Shown: positions 57,264 through 64,000 of the stretch, in pieces
How positions within the stretch are numbered: the stretch's first letter is position 1
How the letters are laid out: each line of letters opens with the position of its first letter
DNA from: CAVQOB01 sp963714325
Lineage (GTDB): Bacteria > Pseudomonadota > Alphaproteobacteria > Rhizobiales > Hyphomicrobiaceae
Assembly: GCA_963714325.1 (NCBI GenBank)
Contig: CAVQOB010000003.1
Coordinates: 434,001 to 498,000, forward strand
DNA length: 64,000 nucleotides
Reading direction: 5' to 3'
Translations under genes and position numbers: made by a program
The notes under the pieces: model-generated
Database searches by the model: none
What the model was told of the DNA's origin: nothing
The model's input: the letters and a program-made list of their open reading frames with translations, nothing else

Positions 57264-58778
57264 TCATTTGGTGGGCTCCCAAGGCGTTGGTGGCGGCGCA
57301 ACCATCGCCGACTGGCGAACGACGCGCGACATCTCGCGAACCGACAGACTTGCGTCGGACGCCTGCTCTGGTTCGATGCCCATCGACGACTGCACCATGG
57401 CGTATGCGCTTTCGAGCTGTGTCGCTGCGATATCGCGCTTGGCCAACGCAACCAGCAAGTTTAGCCGCTCGCGTACCAAGGTCTGACGGCTCACCCGGTC
57501 GGCCGCGGCTTCCGCTTCGATCTGACGTGTCAATCGCTGCTGCACATCGACGTAGCGTTTGGCCGTGTTGTATTCTTTGGCCGCATGGGCATAGCGGATG
57601 CGTGCGACATAGACTTGCGTCATGATCGACATGCCAACGGCGAGGGCCTTCTTGCCAAGCATGTCGTCCTGCTCATCGACGACAGCCCGGCGTGCTGGGT
57701 AGGAGAAGACTTTCAGCAGGTTCCAACTGGCTTTGGCGCCCCAATTCTGCCAGTGATTCTCAAACAGGAACGAGTTGCTGTCGAAGTTGGAGCCGGCGTA
57801 GAGGTTGAGCCCCGGCAACAGTTCGAGCAACGCCGCATGTGCCTCGTGCTCATTGATCCGCTGCCGGTACGTCACCTCCTTGAGTTCTGGCCGATTGGCC
57901 ATCGCGGTGCGGATCAGGTCCTGCATGCCACCTTGCGGCAGGGCGCGAACGGTTACTTGTCCACCCGCGACCGTGATCCGTTGGCCCGGTGCCACATTGA
58001 TCAGGGCCGCGAGCTGGGCACTTGCCGTGTTCAATTCGCGCGACAGTTCGCCGATCGTACGCTGGATTTCAACAATCTCACGCTCATAGGTGAGCGCTGT
58101 GATCGCTGACGTATTCTTGTCCATGGCAAGGCGGCGGGCTTCTCGCTCGACGGATTGCGCTTCGTTCTCGACGGCCTTCAACTTGCCAAGAAGGTTCTGG
58201 GCGCTGACGGTGCGCCAAAAGGCCGAGCGCGTGTCCTCGATGATGCGGATGGTGACCTTGCGGCGCAGTTCGTTCTGGATCAGCACCTTGTCGGCGGCCT
58301 GGCGGGCACGGATATAGGACAGGCCGAAATCGAGAATGTTCCAACTGAACACTGCGTCGCGGGCATTCACGCGCTTGTCCTGACTGGTGGACGTGGCGAG
58401 ACTTTGGACGCCTGTTAAGACGTTCTGGCTGGAGCTAGCGTTGAAACTGTCGCGACCGGTGTAGCCAGCATTGGCAACCAGGGACGGCAGCAAGCTGAAA
58501 TGTGCGAGGTCGAGTTCACGTTCGCGAACCGCGTGCTCGGCCAGTTCAACCTGATGATCCAGATTGTACTTGAGAGCCCTGGCAATGGCCTCATGCAGTG
58601 TCACGGCAGTCTTGACGGGCTCCTGATTCGCCGAGACCCCAGTCAAAGTGTTGTCGGCGATTTGAGCCAGTTCCGTTTCGCTCAATGGCGAGGGCGTTAT
58701 GGCACATCCAGAGAGCGCGGCTGCCGTCAGTGCAGCCAGCGAGGCGCGCACCATCAGCCGGCGACGATAATCGATCAT
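57264..58778 (-). CDS. TolC-family outer-membrane lipoprotein
   Basis: 504 residues. Lipoprotein signal LTAAALSGCAITPSP (lipidated Cys at about 25). Two repeated OEP helical halves: TAVTLHEAIARALKYNLDHQ and SLVANAGYTGRDSF in the first; GGMQDLIRTAMANRPELKEV and LLPGLNLYAGSNFDSNSFLF in the second. It forms the outer-membrane tunnel docking to HlyD-type adaptors. ATG 58778 follows AAGGAACC; upstream in-frame extension to a GTG lacks signal character. First gene of the four-gene minus-strand operon, divergent from the giant secreted protein. Confidence 0.88.
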   Translation of the reverse strand: MIDYRRRLMVRASLAALTAAALSGCAITPSPLSETELAQIADNTLTGVSANQEPVKTAVTLHEAIARALKYNLDHQVELAEHAVRERELDLAHFSLLPSLVANAGYTGRDSFNASSSQNVLTGVQSLATSTSQDKRVNARDAVFSWNILDFGLSYIRARQAADKVLIQNELRRKVTIRIIEDTRSAFWRTVSAQNLLGKLKAVENEAQSVEREARRLAMDKNTSAITALTYEREIVEIQRTIGELSRELNTASAQLAALINVAPGQRITVAGGQVTVRALPQGGMQDLIRTAMANRPELKEVTYRQRINEHEAHAALLELLPGLNLYAGSNFDSNSFLFENHWQNWGAKASWNLLKVFSYPARRAVVDEQDDMLGKKALAVGMSIMTQVYVARIRYAHAAKEYNTAKRYVDVQQRLTRQIEAEAAADRVSRQTLVRERLNLLVALAKRDIAATQLESAYAMVQSSMGIEPEQASDASLSVREMSRVVRQSAMVAPPPTPWEPTK

Positions 58779-59246
58779 CGCAGGTTCCTTGTTTCGATGA
58801 GTTTTCGGGAACGCGGAACGAGGGGCAAATGCGCGGTTTTGTGCGTGCGTCACCACAATGACGGCTCAGCTTGACGCCGCGAGACTCAATACAATCTATA
58901 GTTGAGTATCATCAATTGAAGATGCACTTTATAGGGGTATTTAATTTATACATCTCGTTTTGCGTGTTGTGCTTTAATTTTGCAACACTGTGAGTTCGAT
59001 GCAGGCTTATTTCAAAGATATTCGAATTATATCATGTTGTTATTCAACTTCCTGCGCCGATGGATAAAATCTTGTCGTTCGCGCGCATTGCTTATCCCGG
59101 CAATTGAACGCCGAACACCACGGCAATCTTTACAATCTCTTCACAAGTTCAGTTACGAATACGCAACCACTGGTTGTTATAACAGAATGAATCTTCGGCC
59201 TTTTTTCGGAACCATCGGCAACTCTTCCACAACGAGATCCACGGAC
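58779..59246. other. AT-rich divergent promoter region
   Basis: No gene seen. 58880-59060 is strikingly AT-rich (TATAGGGGTATTTAATTTAT, TATTCGAATTATATCATG) between the TolC gene and the giant-protein gene, which are transcribed away from each other. It must hold both promoters and may bind an H-NS/MvaT-type or Ros/MucR-type silencer. Confidence 0.5.
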
Positions 59247-62200
59247 ATGAGCAAGATCATCAAAAGCGCAGGCGCCTCCCATCAAGATGCCAAGGCAAGA
59301 GCTGCCCGGTTGAAAGCGGAACTGGCGCAGTCCGTGTCCTATCGCGCGCTTGAGCAGCGCATTGCTTTCGACGCTGCCGGGGTTGTCACACTAGACAGTG
59401 TCGCCGAGGCGGCGCCTGTTGAAGTCGGTTCGCCAGAGGTCGCCGAGACGGTCCCGGTCCTTACCGCTGAAACGATGCGCGACCTCGTCAGTATCCTCAA
59501 TGCTGGCGCTGCCACCGAGCGCTCGATCGTCGTATTCATCGACAGCGCCGTCACAGATCCAGGCGTTATCGCGGCTGCCGCGCCGGCGGGCGCCGAAATC
59601 GTTGTCCTCGAAGCCAGCCGCGATGGCGTCGCGCAGATCTCGAGTCACCTGCAGGGCCGTTCGGATATCGATGCGATCCACATCGTGTCGCATGGCCAGG
59701 CCGGCGCGCTACAACTTGGAACATCGCAACTCACAACATCGAGTATCGCAGGCGAACATGCCGACGATCTTGCCGTCATCCAATTGGCGCTTGGACGCGA
59801 CGGCGATATCCTCGTGTATGGTTGTGACGTTGCCGCTGGCCTGCAAGGTCAAGCGTTCGTTGCGGCCCTCGCGCAAGCGACAGGCGCCGACGTCGCCGCA
59901 TCGACAGACGACACCGGCGCAGCTGCTCTCGGCGGCGACTGGGTGCTGGAAGACCAGGTTGGTGCGGTCGAAACCCAAGCTGTTGCGGCGCCGGCTTGGC
60001 TGGGTGTGCTCGCGCCTCCAAGCGCCACCAATGACAGTTTCGTCACGCGCCCCGGTATCGCGACAATCATCGATCCGCGGACGAACGATATCGACAGCGA
60101 CGGCGACGCGATCACGATCACGGCCGTCATCGACCCGCAAAATGGGGTCTCAACGGCACTCGCCGGTCCCGGAAGTAGTGTCACGCTGATCAGCGGCACT
60201 CAGATCACGCTGCTGGCAGACGGCCGGCTCAGCGTGCTGCAATCCACTTCGATCCCGTCGCGTGAAATCTTCCATTATCGGATCACGGCCGGTGGCCAGA
60301 ACGCCACGGCCACCGTCACGCTCGACCGCGACAGCGACGGCGATTCGCAATCGGATCTGACCGACAGCGACGACGACAATGACGGCCTTTCCGATGTTGA
60401 AGAAGGTGCCGGTTCGCCAAGCACGCTGTCCGGATTCTGGACCGTCACCGGGCAGACGGCCACCTATAACTATGGCAATGGCGTGACCGTCATCGCGACG
60501 ACGAACTCGACCTCGGTTTCCGGAACAACCTTCCTTGGCGATTTCTCGAACGGGCAGATGAATCCGGTCGGCGATGACGTGGCAGGCCAGCAGTTCTGGT
60601 CGACGGCGGGCGTCGCCGGACACGACAGCCTGCAGGGTGCCTTCAGCTTTGGCAGTCAGATCACGTTCCGGTTCGTCGACACCCTAACGGGGCAGCCCGT
60701 CACTGTTGAAAATCCAATCCTGCACTTGGATCGTATCGGCGGTACCGGTACCACCGGTGGCGGATTCGGCCAGGTTCACAATGCGTCCGTGGTGACAATC
60801 GACGGTGGGCTGACGTGGACCCGGCTCGGCGGCACCTCTGACTTTGCCGTCACGTCGATGACGGCAACCGATGCTTCGGTCGGCACGCCGGGCGCGCAAG
60901 CCGGGGAATCGAACTATGCCGCGACCCAAACGGCGTCCGGCAGCCTCAATATCATCGGGGCTACCTCGACGCTGACACTCAAATTCCCGGCCGCGCCGTC
61001 GGGTGAGGATGCGGGCAATACGCTCGGTGACGGCATCGAGTTCGTCTTCGAATCGCCGCGCGCATTGATCGACACGGATGGCGACGGCGTCTTCGACCAC
61101 CTCGACATCGACAGCGACAACGACGGTATCCTCGACGCTATCGAAGGCACCGCAGACAGCGACTCGGACGGCATCGTCAATCGTCTCGATATCGACTCTG
61201 ACAACGACGGCATCACCGACAACATCGAGGCGCAGACGACGGTCGGCTACATCGCGCCGTCGGGCAAGGGCGGCACCGCGGCCTTCATCGACACCAATCA
61301 TGACGGCCTCGACGATCAATACGACGCCTCGACTGTCGCGGGCGCGACCGCTGGTATGGCCAGCAAGGGGCTGACGCCGGTCAACACCGATGGTACCGAC
61401 AATCCCGACTATCTGGACCTGAATTCCGACAATGATGGACTGACCGACAATCAGGAAAACGGCCTTGGCGTAGCGATGGTCAGCGGTCTTTCGACAACTC
61501 TAAACGATGCCGATCGCGATGGCTTGTTTGATGCCTACGAAAGCGCCATCGACGGCGCCAAAAACGATGGCTATGTCGTTAATGATGGCATCGCCAATCC
61601 GCTGGCTACGCCAAATGCTTATTTGCCCGACAGCGATGCGGACACCGCCGGTCTGCCAATAGCGCCGATGACCGTTGATTTGAATTATCGCGATGCGCGC
61701 GTCGACAGCGATACAGATCACGACGGCGTCTTTGATATCGTCGATATCGACGACGACAACGACGGCGTGTTGGATGTCACGGAGGGACACGCGCTGATCG
61801 AAAATGCGATCACCAATGAGTTCAACGGCACGTTCGGCACTTTGGCCAGCGGGCATCGCAGTCTGCAGACTCCGGTGACCGGCTATACCTATGTTCCTGG
61901 CGGCAACACTGCGGCAGGGCAATACACCGTCACCAGCGGCGCTTCACCCAATACCACGTGGAACGCCTTCGGGGTCAACTTCAACGGTAACACCACAGGG
62001 ACGGCCGATGACGCCTACTTGCTGGTCAACGGTTCCACCAGCCAAGGTATCTTCCTGCAGGAGACGCTCGCCGTACCAGCGAATGCCGATATTCAACTCA
62101 GCGTCGATGCACGAAACTGGTCTGGCCCCGCCTTCGTCACGGCCGGACCGCCGAACCTTGCTATTCGTGTCTATGACAGCACGGGTACAGTGTTGTTGGG

Positions 62201-64000
62201 AGAATCATCAACCGGCCCCATTGCCCAGAATACCAGCTGGGTAACGGGGACGGCATCCTTCAACTCCGGGAGCAACGCCAACGTCATCGTTCGCCTTGTC
62301 AACCTGTCGGTTCAGTCGTCCGGCAATGATTTCGCTGTCGACAATATCCGATTTGAAGTCATCAACCCGCCGCAGTACACCAACCGCGACACGGATGGTG
62401 ATGGCATCTTCGACCACCTCGACATCGACAGTGACAACGACGGCATCACCGACAACGTCGAGGCGCAGACGACGGCTGGCTATATCGCGCCGTCGGGCGT
62501 TAGTTCAGGCATTACCGACGTCAATGGCGACGGCCTCGACGACAACTACGACGCATCGACCGCCGCGGGCGCTGCCGCCGGCATGGCCGGCACGGGACTG
62601 ACGCCCGTCAATTCCGATGCTGGCGCCACGACACCCGATACCACGCCGGATTTCCGCGACGCGGATTCCGACAATGACGGGAAGCTCGACATCTCTGAGC
62701 GCGGCGATGGGCAGGTGACGTCTGTCACTTCGCCAACGGACGCCGACAAGGACGGCCTGCTCAACATCTTTGAAGCCGGCACGCCAAATGACGGCTTCGT
62801 CGTCAACGACGAGAACCGCGATCAAGCCACACTCAACTTAGCAGGCGTCCCGGCCCTCAATGCGTCCGGCTCCAACGCCATACCGCTGACCACGGACCTG
62901 CTGTTCCGAGACGTCAACGACGCGCCCGTCGCGACTAACAATACCTACACGATCGACGAGGACAATTACCTCTATGGCGATATTCTGGCCGACGACACGG
63001 GCGCTGGCGTCGACAGCGACGTCGACGGCGACGCGCTCGTCGTCACTGAGTTCGAGGTCAATGGTGCAACGACTGCAGCCGGCAACGGCACGCAGATCCC
63101 CGGCGTCGGCTATCTTTACATCGGCGAAAACGGCAGCATCAATCTCTATCCGAATTTGAACTTCAACGGCACTGTTCCGACCATCACTTACACCATTTCC
63201 GATGGTCAGGGCGTCACCTCGACGGCCGTGGTCGAAATCACCGTCACGCCGATCGACGATCCCTTGCAGCCGATCGCACTTGACATCTATACCAACGAGG
63301 ATGTTCTCGCGAACGGGAGCGTTGTCGCGCTTGATCCCGATGGCGCCGCGCTCACCTATGCTGCCGGCGCAACTGCGCCCTCGAACGGCTCGGTTTCGAT
63401 CAACCCCGATGGCAGCTTCACCTATACACCGGCGGCCAACTTTAACGGCATCGATACGTTCTCCTACACGGCGAGCGATGGCACCACGACGGTCGAGCAG
63501 ACCGTCACCGTAACGGTGCGGCCGATCGCCGATGCGCCGGCAGGCACGGACACTACCGTCACCATCGATGAAGACACGACCTACACGTTCGCCGCTGAGG
63601 ATTTCGGCTTTGCCGATCCCAACGACAATCCAGCAAACAACTTCGATCGCCTCATCATCACCACGCTGCCGACTACAGGCACGTTGGAGCTTGCCGGCGC
63701 AGCGGTGGTGGCTGGCCAGGTGATCGCCGTCGGCGACATCGGTTCGCTGGTCTGGACGCCCGAGCACAACGCTTATGGCACCGGCATCGCGTCCTTCACC
63801 TTCCAGGTGGTCGACGATGGCGGCTCCAACACGTCGAATCTCGTCGTCAACGGCAGCCTGGAGGATACTATCTTTAGCTCCCCGTCGACGGTGATCCCAG
63901 CCTACAACAGCACCACGCCGCCAACGACTGCCGAGCTCAATCCCGCCGGACTTGAGGGCTGGACCCGCGTCGTCACCTCATATCAGGTCGGCCCAGACAC
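59247..64000 (+). CDS. giant secreted repeat protein (DUF4347, DxDxDG repeats, cadherin-like), 3' partial
   Basis: Open for 1,584 codons to the window end. LEQRIAFDAAG at about residues 35-45 resembles the LEPR-type motif of large exported proteins. DUF4347 at about 90-240 (IVVFIDSAVTDPG, DAIHIVSHGQAGALQLG, DILVYGCDVAAGLQG). An Ig-like unit follows (about 250-350), then DSDGD/DDDNDG calcium-type repeats, a sugar-binding-like beta domain (about 870-1040), two copies of a DxDNDG module, and tandem cadherin-like repeats (YTIDEDNYLYGDILADD, FTYTPAANFNGIDTFSYTAS) from about 1230. No classical signal peptide. ATG 59247 is preferred; ATG 59187 is in frame. Probably a calcium-stabilised surface adhesin exported by the divergent operon. 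Confidence 0.8.
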   Translation, partial: MSKIIKSAGASHQDAKARAARLKAELAQSVSYRALEQRIAFDAAGVVTLDSVAEAAPVEVGSPEVAETVPVLTAETMRDLVSILNAGAATERSIVVFIDSAVTDPGVIAAAAPAGAEIVVLEASRDGVAQISSHLQGRSDIDAIHIVSHGQAGALQLGTSQLTTSSIAGEHADDLAVIQLALGRDGDILVYGCDVAAGLQGQAFVAALAQATGADVAASTDDTGAAALGGDWVLEDQVGAVETQAVAAPAWLGVLAPPSATNDSFVTRPGIATIIDPRTNDIDSDGDAITITAVIDPQNGVSTALAGPGSSVTLISGTQITLLADGRLSVLQSTSIPSREIFHYRITAGGQNATATVTLDRDSDGDSQSDLTDSDDDNDGLSDVEEGAGSPSTLSGFWTVTGQTATYNYGNGVTVIATTNSTSVSGTTFLGDFSNGQMNPVGDDVAGQQFWSTAGVAGHDSLQGAFSFGSQITFRFVDTLTGQPVTVENPILHLDRIGGTGTTGGGFGQVHNASVVTIDGGLTWTRLGGTSDFAVTSMTATDASVGTPGAQAGESNYAATQTASGSLNIIGATSTLTLKFPAAPSGEDAGNTLGDGIEFVFESPRALIDTDGDGVFDHLDIDSDNDGILDAIEGTADSDSDGIVNRLDIDSDNDGITDNIEAQTTVGYIAPSGKGGTAAFIDTNHDGLDDQYDASTVAGATAGMASKGLTPVNTDGTDNPDYLDLNSDNDGLTDNQENGLGVAMVSGLSTTLNDADRDGLFDAYESAIDGAKNDGYVVNDGIANPLATPNAYLPDSDADTAGLPIAPMTVDLNYRDARVDSDTDHDGVFDIVDIDDDNDGVLDVTEGHALIENAITNEFNGTFGTLASGHRSLQTPVTGYTYVPGGNTAAGQYTVTSGASPNTTWNAFGVNFNGNTTGTADDAYLLVNGSTSQGIFLQETLAVPANADIQLSVDARNWSGPAFVTAGPPNLAIRVYDSTGTVLLGESSTGPIAQNTSWVTGTASFNSGSNANVIVRLVNLSVQSSGNDFAVDNIRFEVINPPQYTNRDTDGDGIFDHLDIDSDNDGITDNVEAQTTAGYIAPSGVSSGITDVNGDGLDDNYDASTAAGAAAGMAGTGLTPVNSDAGATTPDTTPDFRDADSDNDGKLDISERGDGQVTSVTSPTDADKDGLLNIFEAGTPNDGFVVNDENRDQATLNLAGVPALNASGSNAIPLTTDLLFRDVNDAPVATNNTYTIDEDNYLYGDILADDTGAGVDSDVDGDALVVTEFEVNGATTAAGNGTQIPGVGYLYIGENGSINLYPNLNFNGTVPTITYTISDGQGVTSTAVVEITVTPIDDPLQPIALDIYTNEDVLANGSVVALDPDGAALTYAAGATAPSNGSVSINPDGSFTYTPAANFNGIDTFSYTASDGTTTVEQTVTVTVRPIADAPAGTDTTVTIDEDTTYTFAAEDFGFADPNDNPANNFDRLIITTLPTTGTLELAGAAVVAGQVIAVGDIGSLVWTPEHNAYGTGIASFTFQVVDDGGSNTSNLVVNGSLEDTIFSSPSTVIPAYNSTTPPTTAELNPAGLEGWTRVVTSYQVGPD
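61182..61392 (+). repeat. DxDNDG module, first copy
   Basis: Encodes LDIDSDNDGITDNIEAQTT, GYIAPSG, DGLDDQYDAS and GMASKGLTPVN. It is repeated with close similarity at 62415. Aspartate-rich loops indicate calcium binding. Confidence 0.7.
62415..62618 (+). repeat. DxDNDG module, second copy
   Basis: Encodes LDIDSDNDGITDNVEAQTT, GYIAPSG, DGLDDNYDAS and GMAGTGLTPVN, aligned almost residue for residue with the copy at 61182. The high nucleotide similarity suggests a fairly recent duplication inside the gene. Confidence 0.7.

Overview
The window looks like chromosome from an alphaproteobacterium of the Hyphomicrobiales (Rhizobiales), in the Bradyrhizobiaceae/Xanthobacteraceae range. The support is the GC-rich coding bias, two HWE-family histidine kinases, a PhyR-type receiver at the left edge, GGAAC-N16/17-CGTT promoters of the EcfG type, TadE-like genes, a BacA/SbmA-like ABC protein, and a ybaK-thioredoxin-LON-Trm112 gene order. 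No species can be named from sequence alone.

Left part (1 to about 29 kb) reads as a general-stress-response neighbourhood. It opens with the C-terminus of a PhyR-like anti-anti-sigma response regulator. Small periplasmic or membrane proteins follow, with an SbmA-like ABC protein, an HWE sensor kinase, a Crp/Fnr regulator, a YciE ferritin-like protein, a general-stress-protein 17M-like gene, manA plus a two-domain glycosyltransferase, a giant CheB-CheR-PAS-kinase-receiver hybrid with a FixJ-type partner, GlsB, Dps, host-attachment, CsbD and PRC-barrel genes, and a six-PAS HWE kinase coupled to a single-domain response regulator. Seven exact GGAAC-N16/17-CGTT sites, and three near matches, sit upstream of and point into genes here, two of them in front of proteins of 24 to 26 residues. 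From 10.2 to about 22 kb nearly every gene is broken by single-base indels while family-specific residues survive in alternating frames. Broken genes continue more sparsely to 29.2 kb. The tract ends at fragments of an FAD oxidoreductase and a tyrosine recombinase that runs into tRNA-Gly(GCC).

Middle part (30 to 52.6 kb) is intact housekeeping and transport. It holds prolyl-tRNA deacylase, CnoX-like thioredoxin-TPR, a LON-domain protein, a Trm112-like protein, a dimethylglycine/sarcosine dehydrogenase-like flavoenzyme, a lone ruvA, a GT39-like membrane glycosyltransferase, a CDF metal exporter, a YdjM-like membrane protein, a TetR regulator, two TadE-like pseudopilin genes, hisC, a complete five-gene peptide/opine-type ABC importer, an SppA-like protease, and a secreted protein with a lysozyme-like stretch. 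Palindromic intergenic repeats recur; two 47-bp copies each include the stop codon of the adjacent gene.

Right part (52.8 to 64 kb) is the most system-like. Four tightly packed minus-strand genes encode a TolC-type outer-membrane factor, a short HlyD-like adaptor, a GAF-HlyD fusion and an M50 metalloprotease-HlyD fusion. They are divergent from a very large secreted protein (DUF4347, calcium-binding DxDxDG repeats, cadherin-like repeats) that runs off the window. No ABC exporter ATPase is seen in this set, so it may be an unusual type-I-like export and processing system for the giant surface protein.
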